A stretch of DNA of 61,373 nt from Gyrodactylus bullatarudis (taxonomy: Eukaryota > Platyhelminthes > Monogenea > Gyrodactylidea > Gyrodactylidae): the NCBI GenBank assembly GCA_012064415.1, contig SSNU01000028.1, forward strand, positions 1 through 61,373. The letters run 5' to 3'. The notes beneath the pieces were generated by a model. It worked only from the letters and a program-made list of their open reading frames with translations. It did no database searches and was not told where the DNA came from. Position 1 is the first letter of the stretch, and each line of letters opens with the position of its first letter. Both the position numbers and the translations under genes were made by a program. Shown here piece by piece: positions 1-11,285 of the stretch.

Positions 1-136
1 TTGTAAGAATTTGGGTTTTATTTTGGCCTAAGATAGGCCAGTTCTTATTTTTAATTTTTTCTCTTTATTTTTACCATATCTAGGTATCAATTTTCTCAAA
101 TTTTTCTCATTTCGTCCAACTCTAATACATGTATTG

Positions 137-893
137 TAAAGTTGGTTGATATGAAATTGGGAATCGATGATTTTTGCGAAAATTATGATATTTTCATCAG
201 AAAGTCGAATATGTTTAAGATTTTTTTTAAAGATCATGATTAGATAATAAAGCTGAATAGCACCGTCAAATTACCGACAGTTACCCCATTTTCGAGAGAT
301 TTTGAATAATCGAAATTTCATTGATTTTCAACTAGTGAAAATGATCAAAAAATCGAATTTCAGCTCCCAAACAATAATAAGGCTATGCATCAGATAAGAT
401 TCAGCTGAATTGATTTTCTTGTCTACTCCTGATCTTGTAAAAACCTCTTTTGATCAACCTTCAATTTCTAAATCAATAAAAATTTTGGTTAAATTAGAAC
501 CCCCCTCTTATTTCTCTCTAAGTTTACTTTGAATTGTGTTGGTCGTTTAATTATCACTGCAAGGGATTCGTTTTCATTTAATTGATGATAAAAAGCCCTT
601 AGTTTCGTTGACATTCAGAAAAATTACTGCAAAACAAGAGGGGGCAAATGTTCTTTAGATTAGCCAAAATTATGAGTTCAAATTTTGAAAAATGGGATTT
701 TGGCGCCAAATTGAAATTTGAAAAATGTCCAGATTTTTCATACAAGTATTTTTTTCAGAATTTTTTTCTTCAAATGGTAAAAGTGCAACATGAGTAGGAT
801 TCCAAAAAATCTTTAAAAAATTCGAATTCTTGATGAAAACATCGAGATTTTTGTAAAAATCATAGATTCCCAACTTCATATCAATTAGCTTTA
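137..893. repeat. Hairpin MITE, family X, near full length
   Basis: The left end (AAGTTGGTTGATATGAAATT) and right end (reverse complement of AAGCTAATTGATATGAAGTT) are inverted repeats just inside a TA on each side. The arms continue inward with family hallmarks: GGGAAT.TATGATTTTT at the tips and the phrase 'catgagtaggattccaaaaaatcttt' in one arm. There is no coding capacity. The TA flanks suggest a Tc1/mariner-type target, but no autonomous partner is visible here. Other copies lie at 4778-5402, 6455-6966, 37915-38390, 44042-44789 and 46625-47362. Confidence 0.7.
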
Positions 894-1108
894 TTTATTG
901 TAAAGTCACTTACCAAAGTCCGTCAAAATTTGAACTTTTCATCGTTGTCCATAGTATACAGAATTTAAAAAACTTATCCGCGGTGATTTAAAATCGAGAT
1001 AAAATCAATTTGATTTTGGTAGCTCGAATCTATTTTGAAGTGATAATCATGATACTAACATGAATTTCCGGAGTTTTAGTCACAAGTACATACTTTGAAC
1101 AAGGATTA

Positions 1109-1811
1109 AATTAGTAAGGGGGTAAATACAAAATCAATAGATAGGGTGAGTAAAATGGTCAAATCAATAGGTTTCAGATGAAGAATAATAGGTGATATTC
1201 GAGGTATTTCCAAAAACAATGGGAATATGATCATTGATCACCATTAATACCTGGGGTAGAGAAGTATTCAAATAGATAGGGATATACCAATATATTTGTT
1301 CAAATACAATAGGTCAATCGAACGCTTAATCTGTATTAAAATGTACCTATTTTCCCAAGCTCAAAATGTTCAATTTACACAAGCAGATGAAGATTAAGAT
1401 ATGTATAAAAGTTGTTCTTCCTCGGTTAAATTCAATAAAGATTTTTAAAAATGGTTCATTCTACGCTTCTTCTAGTTCAATATTTTGCTCAAACTTTGGT
1501 CCGAAATCCAATGCTTGGTGTTCACTATCTTGAAGATTGTATTTCTACGATCTTTTCCAACTTGATAAATGTGAGGTTCTTTGCTAGTATAAACTATAAG
1601 GAATTTTGGTAATCGGAATAGAATATAAATTCCCATTTAGAATTGATTCATTGAGTTTGGAAAAATAGGTACATATTAAGCGTTCGATTGACCTATTGTA
1701 TCCCATTCTATTTGAATACTTCTCAACCCCAGATATTAATGGTGATCATATTCCCATTGTTTTTGGAAATAACTCACCCTATCTATTGATTGTGTATTTA
1801 CCCAATTAGTA
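1109..1811. mobile_element. hAT-like MITE with 8-bp target duplication
   Basis: The element spans about 1117-1803. Its long arms are inverted repeats: the left begins GGGTAAATACA at 1120, the right ends TGTATTTACCC at 1803, and both contain the hexamer-rich AATCAATAGATAGGGTGAGT. The arms extend about 200 bp inward with indels. AATTAGTA occurs immediately outside both ends (1109-1116 and 1804-1811), an 8-bp duplication typical of hAT insertions. It is non-coding. Confidence 0.65.
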
Positions 1812-2610
1812 GCTACCTATAGGTTAAACAAAAAGACCTCTTTCATTGAACAAATTACAGATTTTTTCGAAAGAATATTGCTTCATTCTGATTGGCCGAA
1901 AAATATCACATTTCTATTGGTCCAAATCGTTGTGAAAGTTAGACTTCGATTTTCACACAAGTCGTGTCACTATGCAGAGAGAGAACCTGTATTGTCAAAC
2001 GATAGGGTCGCAAAAATATGAAAATTTCAAAAATTTATGAATTCTCAGCAATTCTAGATTTTACTTCAATAAAGTAATGAATAAATTCATCTTACTAAAA
2101 AATCTTAATTTTATTTTGCAACTCTTCTTACATTTTTAAGATCTTGAAAAACCGGTTTTGTGTATTTTTTGAGGCCAAGAATCAGAAGTGAGAGTGCTCG
2201 ATTGTAAGACAATTTAAGAAGTAATCTTGAACAATAAGATGAATTGAAAGCTTAACAAAAATCTTCTATTGATTTATCTCGAGAAGATCCTTATTTAGAA
2301 ATCAAGAGAATTAGAATAAATTATGCTCATAGCTATGTTTTTTAAATAATTGTATTTGTAAGAGAAAAACTAATAATTCTCAAATGATTAGTTCATAGTA
2401 AATAAATTTAGACTCATAATTCAAACTTTGAATTTAATATTTTTTCGTATATGAAAAATGAACATTTCAAAATGAGAATTTATTGTTTTTGAAATGAAGC
2501 AGGAAAAATTTCTTTTGATTACAGTTATTCTAAATTTTTATTTAACAAAAATTTAGTAAGAAAAACTTTCTTATCTAACTTTAATTGATTTTGTAAATAA
2601 TTATTTACAT
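1812..2610. other. AT-rich stretch without recognisable feature
   Basis: I see no gene, RNA or repeat boundary here. Short open frames are what chance gives at this base composition. Confidence 0.5.
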
Positions 2611-2611
2611 T

Positions 2612-2791
2612 TAAGTGTACATTTTGAATCGTTTACCAAAAAAAATTTCGAGACTTTGATGAACTTATTTTATGATTTTTAGGCACAAATCTGATATTAA
2701 AGCTCAGGAATTAATGATTTCTACAAAATTCTCATCATCTTCATCAAAGTCTCGAAATTTTTTTTTGTAAACGATTCAAAATGTACACTTA
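2612..2791. repeat. Small palindromic MITE with TA flanks
   Basis: The left arm AGTGTACATTTTGAATCG is matched by its reverse complement CGATTCAAAATGTACACT at the right end, each next to TA. The arms extend about 48 bp and also share 'ttcgagactttgatgaa'. Total length is about 176 bp and it is non-coding. The TA target fits a mariner-type non-autonomous element. Confidence 0.75.
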
Positions 2792-2838
2792 TAGAAAAAA
2801 TTTAATTTTTTAAAAAAGTTAACAGACTTTTATTTTCT

Positions 2839-2870
2839 TTTCGTTTGTTGCTAAACTCATCAGGAAGGCT
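2839..2870 (-). ncRNA. Candidate hammerhead ribozyme core, design C
   Basis: On the minus strand, CTGATGA (2857-2863) is followed by a 4-bp stem II (GTTT/AAAC, 6-nt loop) and then GAAA (2839-2842), so both invariant core strands and helix II are present. I could not find convincing helices I and III with a cleavage site, so it may be a relic. A decayed relative of the same core lies at 6201-6225. Confidence 0.4.
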
Positions 2871-2888
2871 AGAGAAAACTAGTGTGTA

Positions 2889-2937
2889 TTTGAGTCATAA
2901 ACGTTATATTTCGCCGGGCCTCTTCAGACTTGGTACC
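2889..2937 (-). ncRNA. Hammerhead ribozyme relic, family A (copy A1)
   Basis: The minus strand reads CTGAAGA, eight nucleotides (GGCCCGGC), then GAAA. Stem III is ATATA/TTTAT with one mismatch, and stem I is AGT/ACT. The nucleotide at the cleavage position is G, which hammerheads do not tolerate, so it is probably inactive. Geometry matches the intact family A copies at 12461 and 34075. Confidence 0.55.
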
Positions 2938-3317
2938 CCACTAACATTTAAACACAATTACAGTGCATAATATTTCCCAGCTTCCATTGGTCCATTTCGT
3001 GATTGTATTTTACTCCTCATAGGTTAGCCAGTATAGGTTTTAGGAGTCAATCCATTTTATATACACAATATATTCGCTTTGTCAGACTGTGGATTCAATT
3101 TGAAATTTTCAAATGCTCTATCTAATCAGAATAAATAATCGGTGTAGGATCAAGTCTGAAAAAATCCTAGAGATAAGATAATTGAAAAATAAACCCTTTT
3201 TAATTGATGAGGGATTTATTCTTAAGACTGAGATATATAAATAGATATTTTACGATTAGTTATCTTTAAGCTTGGTTATACAGACTCAGAGAGTGAAATT
3301 ATTGCATTAAAATTTGA

Positions 3318-3605
3318 AATGTCTGGTCACCGCTGTATCTTTCTTAAGATGATCGTTCTCTCTATTTGATACCTTCCTAATTGTACGACCTACATATGCA
3401 GCTTCACAGTCACATTGGAATTTATAAATCAATAGAGTTTTCACTTCAGGTTTCAGTAAATCTTTAAGAATTAAGTTAAACAATCTCTGGTTTTAAATAC
3501 AATTTTCAATTGTATTTTGGTATAATGTTGATTGATGCTATCAGTAAACTTTCTCCTTAAATCATTACTAAAACTATTTTTTTCGTCAAAGTAAATTCTA
3601 ATCTT
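3318..3605 (-). pseudogene. Penelope-like element fragment: RT tail and GIY-YIG endonuclease
   Basis: The minus-strand translation matches the Penelope copies at 21.2 and 24.3 kb. It has the RT-EN linker followed by the endonuclease start, with CDC of the zinc-binding region and YVGRTIRKVSNRENDHL, then DTAVTRH. The GIY-YIG signature appears as Y-V-G in context, the usual spacing for Penelope endonucleases. The reading frame stops after DTAVTRHFKF and the 3' tail is missing. This is a short dead fragment inserted opposite to most other copies in the window. Confidence 0.75.
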
Positions 3606-3884
3606 CAATGCAATTAATGCTACTGATTAAAAGCCAAAAAAGCTCATATTTCATTTTAACAAATTATTACAAAAGCGAATAAGAATTTATTTAGCCAGAG
3701 GCGTTTTTGATTTTTAGCTTGATAATTGTGTAACTCTAAAGAGAATAACCGAGAATGAGATCAAACAAGATCACATGTGTTTCAACTTTAAAAGACTTTT
3801 GAAAATCTTCTTTTTAGTTTGTTTGGTTTATCGGTGTCTTTTTCTGGTTTGGTTCTCTATACTCTGTCCCCAGAATAAATCTGA

Positions 3885-4260
3885 CAAAAATTAGCTCAAC
3901 ATTTTTATTGATTTCGAAAATCTAAAGCATTTCAACACTAATATCTCCGATCAAGATTAGAAGAAAAATTCAAATTTGGCCATCGTGATTTTTGAGAAAA
4001 AGCTTAATGTGTTTTAATTTTTGCTCATTCCTCTTCGTGATAAGTTCGTTCAATTTCTCACATTTTCACTCCTTCAGGTGAATTTGAATTCTTAGTTTAA
4101 TCTTGATCGGAAAAATCAGCGATGAATTGCTTTAAATTTTCGAAATCAATAGAAATTTTGAGCTCCAAGGTTGAAATAGTGGGAAATTGAGGCATTTTCG
4201 ATATTCGTAAAATGATCTAATTTTGGCCAGATTCAATTTTTTCAGAATATTTTTTATTTC
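3885..4260. repeat. Hairpin MITE, subfamily X2, degenerate
   Basis: Inverted segments at about 3898-3935 and 4125-4160 share 'attgatttcgaaaat'. The phrases 'gcattttcgatattcg' and 'ctaattttggccag' recur in the X2 copies at 17.4, 23.9, 35.2 and 61.1 kb. Ends are eroded, with no coding potential. Confidence 0.45.
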
Positions 4261-4777
4261 AACAACTTGTGGGATCACATCATCATGGAACTCAGAATAT
4301 CTTTTTTTCTGACTTTTAAGTTATTTTGTTAAAATAGTGAATTCACATTTTCACTAGATTTATATTACTTTGAAAATATCTAATATAAGGATATATGCTA
4401 TTATAATGTGAATAAATTTAGAAAGGTCATACGAAAGATCGATTATGTCACTCTTTGCTTATAAAAATATCCTTTTAATTAAGAATCTGACATGAAGGTA
4501 AACCAATGCATTATTTCAACTAAAATGATGAACTAAAAATTCTAATGAATCTTATTTGGAGATTAGGATTTGATGTTGGTCGAAATGGCATTGAAATTTA
4601 TATCATATTTATTCCAAATTCATTTTATGACATCAGTAAAGCTTTTGAATTGATCGCCATTTTCTTAACCCTTAAAGTTCTACTGAGTTATTTCTATAAC
4701 AGAAAATTTGTTCATAATAATAAAGCTTAGAAAATACTTCGTTTACCACCCATTCAATAGGAAAAAATCATCATAAA

Positions 4778-5402
4778 TTCGAATATGTGAAAGATTTCTT
4801 GGAATCCTACTCATGCTGCCCACTTTTATGATTTATGGGAAAAAATTCTGAAAAAAAATTATTTTCATGAAAAATATGGTCATTTTTCAAATTTCGACTT
4901 GGCGCCAAAATCCTATTTCTTTGAACTTCGAACTCATAAATTTTTATTGATTTGAAAGTGGGAGTGTGGCTAAAAGATATTTTCAGGATCACAATAAGAG
5001 AAAGAAATCAAATATACTGAATCTGTTCTAATGAATAACCTCGTTATCTTTTGGGAGCTGAATATCGTTTTTTTGCTCAAATTCACTACTTAAATCAATG
5101 AGATTTCGTTAAATTGAAATCCTTCAAAAATAGTGGATCTTTCGAATGTTTAGAGATATTAGGCTTTCTTGTATAATTATAATAAATAAAAATGTTGAGC
5201 TCGAAGTTCAAAAAATGGCATTTTGGCGCCAAATCGAAATTTGAAAAAATGATCATATTTCTCATGAAAATAATTTTTTTTTTCAGAATTTATTTCTATA
5301 AATCATAAAAGTGGGCAGCATGAGTAGGATTCCAAAAAATCTTTCACAAATTCAACTTTGAAAATATCATAGATTCCCAACTTCATATTAACCAACTTTA
5401 GG
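4778..5402. repeat. Hairpin MITE, family X
   Basis: Sequence from about 4784 to 4990 is repeated in reverse complement at about 5170-5370, including 'cctactcatgctgcccactt' against 'aagtgggcagcatgagtagg'. The right tip 'cccaacttcatattaaccaa' is intact; the left tip is lost. Non-coding. Confidence 0.65.
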
Positions 5403-6079
5403 TGTATATTTATATTTTAATGATCGTTAAATTATCATTTTCAATTCTTTCTCATTGGCTGAAAAAGATGATTTAGACATACAACATCCTTTTTAAGAGC
5501 TAATCTTTGGACAGAAAGTTATGACTTCTCTGTAGAGAATATAGAAATAGACGTATTGTCTTTCTTATTCAGTCTTGGGTGGGCTAAAAAAAGAATCAAA
5601 ATCTTGAACCTGTCAATTTTTTCTGCATGGGAAGAATTTATTGATAAAGTAGAAAAATTAAATAATAGGAAATTCTTTCTTTGAAATTTTCTCACTAGAA
5701 AGATTGTTTTTTTCAAGAATTAAAATGGAAGAAAAATCGAAAGTCAACATCGACTTGATAATCTGAAAGATAAAATAATTTCTGTTAAAAAGGAAATGAC
5801 AAAGACAATAATTCTAAATACCAAAAGTGTTTTTATAAGATATGTAAGGGTTAACCTCAAATATCAGTTATTATCATCAGTGTCGGCAGGAATCTTATTG
5901 TTAACTTTTTGGTAACTGTTTGATTCTGTATCTAACCTTAATTCAATTTTTAGATTTCAAATTAACTTAAGATGAAAAGATTTATAACTTTAGAAAAAAA
6001 AATTTTTTTATTAATGGTCGTTTTCAAATTCAAATTTATGTGAAACACATCCTACTTAGAAATCATAAATTAACTGTGC

Positions 6080-6240
6080 TTAAAGGTTGAAGGTTCCCTG
6101 TTCTCTCATTGGTTAAGAAAAATCATTGTTTAGGTATATAACCAAGATGTAAAATAAGATTTGGGCAGAGTGGGATAGAAAACGGGTACTTCACATACAT
6201 TTGTGTTAGGTGCTAAACTCATTTGGAAGGTTTTAATTAA
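6080..6240. repeat. Dispersed repeat shared with 49139-49278, with hammerhead-C relic
   Basis: The phrases 'ccctgttctctcattggtta' and 'agtgggatagaaaacgggta' are shared with the palindromic repeat at 49.1 kb. On the minus strand just beyond it, AAATGAG followed by GTTTAGCACCTAAC is a decayed counterpart of the hammerhead-C core at 2.84 kb. Function is not evident. Confidence 0.45.
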
Positions 6241-6454
6241 TTCTTGACCTTCCATTGATTCATTTTTATATTGAATCTAGTGCAATGGGGTAGGGGGTTT
6301 TGGAGACACCAAAATATTGGGTTATCTGTCCAACTTATGAAGAACCACAGGAACAAGTAAATTGGTAAATGACTCTTATCTTTTTCAACTTCTGGATTAG
6401 ATCTTTGTTGCGACCAGTTTCATGTCCTTCGAGTGTTATACTGATTTGACATAA

Positions 6455-6966
6455 AATTCCCTTTTTTGATCTTTGAACTGAAAATTTTTATTGATTGAAA
6501 TTGGGAGGGTGTTCAAAAGAATTTTCTCAGGATCAAAGTAAGAGAAGAAAACCAGTTATGCTAAATCTTTTCTAATGCTTAACCTTATTATCCTTTAGTA
6601 GTTGATTTTCGATTTCTTGATGATTTTTCACTACGTTGAAACCAATGAAATTCTGATGATTCAAAATCCCTTGAAAATACTGGATCTGTCGAAAAATTGG
6701 AGGCTACATTTAGCTTTTTCGTCTAATTTTGATCCCACAAAACTTCTTTTGAACACACTCCCAATTCCAAATAAAAAAATTTTAAGTTCAAAAAAACTTT
6801 TTATAAAAATTTCTGATATTTTTCTTAATAAAATTTTTTTCAGAATATTTTTCTTTAAAAGGTAAAAGTAAGCAACATGATTTGGATTTCTAAAAAGAAT
6901 TCGAATTATTGATGAAAATTATTTTGTAAAAATTATAGACTCAAAACTTCATATCAACCAACTTTA
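6455..6966. repeat. Hairpin MITE, family X, one end eroded
   Basis: Two inverted arms centred near 6.65 kb carry family X phrases. The right tip is 'cttcatatcaaccaacttta'. The open frame at 6602-6865 runs through the arms and is not a gene. Confidence 0.55.
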
Positions 6967-7105
6967 CAGAAGACAGAATGGATAGAGCATTATATTAAGA
7001 CCGATGTAAAGCTAATTTTTAGTTAAATACGATGAAGAATACTTTAGAATCTAGATCACTTAAACAGTATAGAAAGAAAATTCTGGAATAAATATTAAAA
7101 AATTT

Positions 7106-7150
7106 GACTATAACGTTGTTCGCTTGCTACCTGACTATGTTGTCTTGGCT
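7106..7150. repeat. 45-bp inverted repeat flanking piggyBac (left copy)
   Basis: GACTATAACGTTGTT and CTTGCTACCTGACTATGTTG here recur in reverse complement at 8863-8907, directly at the truncated N-terminal edge of the piggyBac gene. They are not the piggyBac terminal repeats, which begin CCCT after TTAA at 7313. They may mark an internal inverted duplication. Confidence 0.6.
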
Positions 7151-7312
7151 CAATAGTGTGAGTCCTAACAATTTTTATCAGGGTAATCTGAATGTTTTTT
7201 ATTTTAATCTTAATTTTTATTTTCTTTCAAGTGATGAAATATATTATCAGAGTTATTACTCTAATAATTCTGATCACTATAACAATCACTGTAATTTTTA
7301 TAATCCTTCTTC

Positions 7313-8862
7313 TTAACCCTCGCCCTGGAAGTTGGTAAAATTTCACATTTCACAAGTGGGGTCCATTTGGACCCCATACTTATTTATATAGAAAAATAAT
7401 AAAATATTAGGTCTGACATAGTATATTTCAAGACTTTCGACATTCAAAACAAATCAAGATATGATGATTTTTACAAGCGTTTTTTCTGCAATAACTACAG
7501 TAGGTTGATATTTTGACATCTTTGGTTCTTGGACAAAAGGAGCATCTTCCTTTCTTTGGTGTAATCTCAGCTTCTAGATCGTCATTGACTATGCTAGTTC
7601 TTCGTCTTTTGGCGCCTATACTTTCTTGCTGCTTTGATTCTACTCCCATGAGCTGATAGCTTAGCTCCTTTAGAAATATTCTTCGTGCACATCTTTTAGT
7701 AATTTGATTATCTGGCCATTTTATGGAATGTAAAACATAGGCATTATATGCTGCCATATCCAAGATATTCCAAAATACTGATAAAGGCCTTCTTTTTGTA
7801 GATCTTCTGCAAGAATAATTTCCTATCAACTGATCCAAGACATCAACACCGCCTTTAGTTTTGTTGTAATATTCGATTATTTCTGGTTTGGATCCAGTGT
7901 CATCAGTCTGTTGATGTAGGGTTGAAAGCATCAATACTGGTTTATTCTTTTTTTGGCCGTAACGTAGAATTCATATTGGACCATCAAATATATATTCAAT
8001 TTTACCAAGATCAATCTTACTGGTTTGAAAAGAAGGCGGCAGAAAAGTACGATTTTTACAAACTGTACCAACTAATGCAGTTTTCTTTTCTACCAAATCT
8101 AAGGCCAAATTATGGGTCGTAAATAAATTGTCACAAGTTATTGTTCGACCTTTGTTGATAAAAGGGTTTGCAAGTTCTCTAACAACTCTTTCTCCTTGAC
8201 TTTTTTCAGGAAAATTTCCTTCTTTTCCGATATAAATTTCAGCATTACAGAGATTTGCATTTTTAGAATCACACAAAGCCCACACTTTGATACCGTATTT
8301 TCCAGGCTTTGACGGCATGTACACTTTGAAGGGACATCTTCCACGAAAACTTATTAGCTGTTCATCTATAGTTACTTGTTCGGAAGGAGTGTATGCTTTT
8401 CTACAATTGATAATAAAATCCTGAAATACGATCCTGATAGGTGCCAATTTGTCTCTATTTGAACCAGTGATCCTATTGATTTTGTCATCAAATCGAATAA
8501 ACTGTTTGATGATTACGAATCTTGAATATGAAAGGCAGTTTTTGACAGCAGAATATTCATAGTCATCTTCCCAAAGCTCTTGGAGATCCATATTTTTCTG
8601 CTTAGAAACTCCAAAATATAACAGGATCTCTATCCATTTCGTCTATACTTATTCTTGCACTACTTGATTTTCGATGGTCCATATACTTGTTCGTATATTT
8701 TACGATATCTCCGAGAATTTTTGGACATAAAAGTAGACTGAAAAAATCCTGATGAGTTATCATCTTCTGGGAACTCGCTGTAAGGGAAGAAGCAACATTT
8801 TTAAGAAATACTACACTTTTCTCTCCTCTTTCTTTCTCTACATATAAAACAATACAAGCCAA
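7313..8862 (-). pseudogene. piggyBac transposase, decayed, 5'-truncated
   Basis: A piggyBac-type DDD transposase on the minus strand, which in active elements excises and inserts DNA at TTAA. Visible parts in order: the N-terminal domain MTPEFF-like region (ORF 8602-8862), catalytic core with TIDEQLISFRG (first D), TCDNLFTTHN (second D) and GGVDVLDQL (third D), then a C-terminal Cys/His-rich domain (CSFCP, CSYCRKNACKNH, CFEC). About 100 N-terminal residues are missing compared with typical length. One frameshift lies near 8.63 kb and one in-frame TGA at 7971-7973; the frame reopens at once with LRYGQKKNKPVLMLS. The 3' end shows TTAA followed by CCCTCGCCC (7313 on) and a GGGGTCC/GGACCCC palindrome typical of piggyBac ends. 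Not functional as it stands. Confidence 0.9.
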
Positions 8863-8907
8863 AAGACAACATAGTCAGGTAGCAAGATAACAACGTTATA
8901 GTCAATC
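8863..8907. repeat. 45-bp inverted repeat flanking piggyBac (right copy)
   Basis: Reverse complement of 7106-7150 with a few mismatches; it abuts the first preserved codons of the piggyBac pseudogene. Confidence 0.6.
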
Positions 8908-9840
8908 TATGCCGAACAGCTCCCTGAAGAACTCCTTGGTTCAAAATTATTAAAAAGTTATTCGGTTTTTTTCAAGTTTGAATTTGATGCCAAATTTTAG
9001 GAACAGAAAACTTTTTTGTGAAATAACATGCCAACTTCTTATTTTATTTTAATTTATTTAATCTTTTAAAATCAGATGGATAATATCAATAGTATCATTG
9101 GATACCTAAAAATTTTTAAAAATGTTTCAAAATTAAAATTAGCTTACAAAAAATGATTTCAATGTGTTGGAATTTTGATTTTCAGAAAATTTATTCTGTT
9201 GAATTAGTCAAGTTTTTTTTAATCATAAATTTCCTTATTCATGGTTTAAAATATAACGAGAATAGGAATATATAAAACTTAATAAATGGTATATATATCA
9301 TTTTTATAAGAAAAAATTTCTTGTTCATTATTCAGAGGATTCCTAAAATTTGATCTTCAATAAAAAATAGATCAAGGATAAATACATAACCCGAAAACTC
9401 TAATGAGACAATTAAGATCATTTTTAGCTAAAAATTTCTAGAGGAAACTTCCAAATACATGATCAAAATATATTGAAGAAAATAATCAGTTACTTAAAAT
9501 GAGAATATATCTTTATTTTTGTCAATTAAAGATAAATTTTTAAGTTTAGTTTTTTATCAACATGAATTCAAGATAAAAATCAGGTAATATTGATTCAAAA
9601 AATTAAATTTTTTTGAATTAATCATTAATTAATAATTATAATTATAATTAATTATTAATGATTATCATGATCTGTATTCTATCTTTACATATTAAACTCG
9701 AGGATTATCTTGAATTTCCTGGTGCAAACAGGATGCATTAAGATCAAACTGAGAAATAATTCAAAATTAGAAATTTAAAACACATAGATTATTGAGTCTT
9801 ATTCACTTAAACCTGATTTATAAATTTCAATGCTTATGTG
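8908..9840. other. AT-rich stretch with a 44-bp near-palindrome
   Basis: No gene is recognisable. At about 9619-9662 a run made only of A and T plus terminal C/G forms an imperfect palindrome (AATCATTAATTAATAATTAT and its partner). Nothing else stands out. Confidence 0.4.
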
Positions 9841-9844
9841 GAGC

Positions 9845-10110
9845 TAATTGATTTGAAGTCGGGAATCTATGATTTTTAAGAAAAACTCAATTTTTTCACC
9901 AAAAAATCAAATATGTTTAAGATATTTTGGAAAACTACTCATGATTTGAAGAAAAAATATAATTTTGGCTTATGATCCTAAAAATCAAATTTAGATCACT
10001 CTTTCACTTTGAAATCAATAAAAATTTTCAGTTCAAAGTTCGAAAAAATGGGATTTTGGCGCCAATTTAAAAAATGACCATATTTTTCAATAAAAAATAT
10101 TTCTTCAAAG
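9845..10110. repeat. Hairpin MITE, family X, left half
   Basis: It begins GATTTGAAGTCGGGAATCTA, passes through the family X phrases, and stops where Penelope sequence starts at about 10112. The Penelope tail probably inserted into, or recombined with, the MITE. Confidence 0.55.
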
Positions 10111-10111
10111 A

Positions 10112-10460
10112 CAAGGCATCTTAGACAGACAGATCATACTGCTTCAATTTAGATGTATGGGTGAAAGAGAAATTAATTTATTCAAACCAACTCTATGCGT
10201 TCAGAAAAACTACTTAGATAATCTTCAACTAGCCTGGCCAATGTGAGCTTCTTCACTTTCCTTTCTATTTCTGCTACTTATTGGAGAGTTTTGGTGTGTT
10301 TTTCGGCTTACATTTTATTCTGTTTCTTGAACTTTTACTATTTCTTTGAGTATTCGTAAATTATTATATTCATAGACTTTCTTTTAATTTCATCATTTTT
10401 AAAGTGACACTACTGACGATCTTTTAAGAAATGTACATTGTACATTTTGTGATTTAATAT
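10112..10460 (+). mobile_element. Penelope-like element, 3' fragment
   Basis: It encodes remnants of the endonuclease C-terminus: DVWVKEK-like, then the terminal CVQKN..NLQL.WP. A TGA is followed by the same 3' untranslated tail as the other copies ('ggagagttttggtgt'), ending in a hammerhead motif at 10408-10451. It is 5'-truncated and the coding part has indels. Confidence 0.8.
10408..10451 (+). ncRNA. Hammerhead ribozyme, Penelope type (P1)
   Basis: CTGACGA (10413-10419), eight nucleotides, then GAAA (10428-10431). Stem III is a perfect 6-bp hairpin ATGTAC/GTACAT with loop ATT, followed by a permitted cleavage nucleotide (AUU). Stem I is CAC/GUG plus A-U around one U:U mismatch. It lies in the Penelope 3' tail, where hammerheads are known for this class. 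Confidence 0.7.
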
Positions 10461-11285
10461 ATTATTTTCTAACTTTTGAATTTATGAGGATTCTCGAACG
10501 TTTAAGAAAATTTTTGTGAATATTTAGCTCGTAATAAACTGATAAAGGATATTTATCTCAAAATTTCAGTGACATTTTTAATATCATAATATTATCTCCT
10601 AAAGGATTTTCTTTTTATTATATCAGGATTCAAAATATCTCAAAAGGTCTTCAAACCATATAATACGAATATTTAATTGATTTTCATTCCTTTTTATTCA
10701 AATGGAATTTAAATCACGTGTGAATCTGAACGAACCTTTTTCTTTGGATTCCTTACACATCTTCGTGCTGTTTAATTTATTTAGAGGGATGACTCCAAAA
10801 TTCTCAACTAATAAGAAAAATCTCAATGAAAATAAAAAATAGTTTTACGTGCCCTATCAAGAAACTAACATCCTTTACATCGCCTTTCTGACTGATTGTG
10901 CATTGCTTATTCCCAGAATTGGAAATAATGAGAAATCCAACCTCTTTAATCACTATCAAGGCTCCGATGGGGCAAATACTAAAAGCCATTTTTCGGACAA
11001 CGTACATCAATTCTAATCATTCCTAACAATCAGGTGGCACTCTCTTGAAATAATTGGCTTACCAATTGGGACCCCGATTGTATTGAATTAATTAATCAAT
11101 ATGCAAGCAATACAAGCATTTATCAATACAATTACTTGTTTCTAGAGTATATCCAAGTAATTATACTTGTCCAATAGCTTACAAGTACTTATCAATAATC
11201 GACTGTGATTGGTTAATTTAGAAATTAGTCATGAAAAGTTATGATTCACAACTTATGAATCATACTTATTATTACTATTGATATA
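10461..11285. other. No gene recognised
   Basis: AT-rich sequence between the Penelope tail and the hAT element. The part from about 11.0 kb may be the hAT 5' untranslated or terminal region, with several short TACTTG/CAAGTA inverted words, but I could not define a terminal repeat. Confidence 0.35.

Noticed and set aside
4545..4730. 61-codon hydrophobic frame as a membrane protein gene
   Set aside because: Composition is what AT-rich random sequence yields (Phe, Ile, Leu, Tyr); no start context, neighbours or conservation to support it.
5870..5905. CACTGATGA near a GATA on the minus strand, as a hammerhead
   Set aside because: GAAA is absent and no helices could be paired.
7922..8122. Plus-strand frame opposite the piggyBac gene
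   Set aside because: Antisense shadow of the transposase reading frame.
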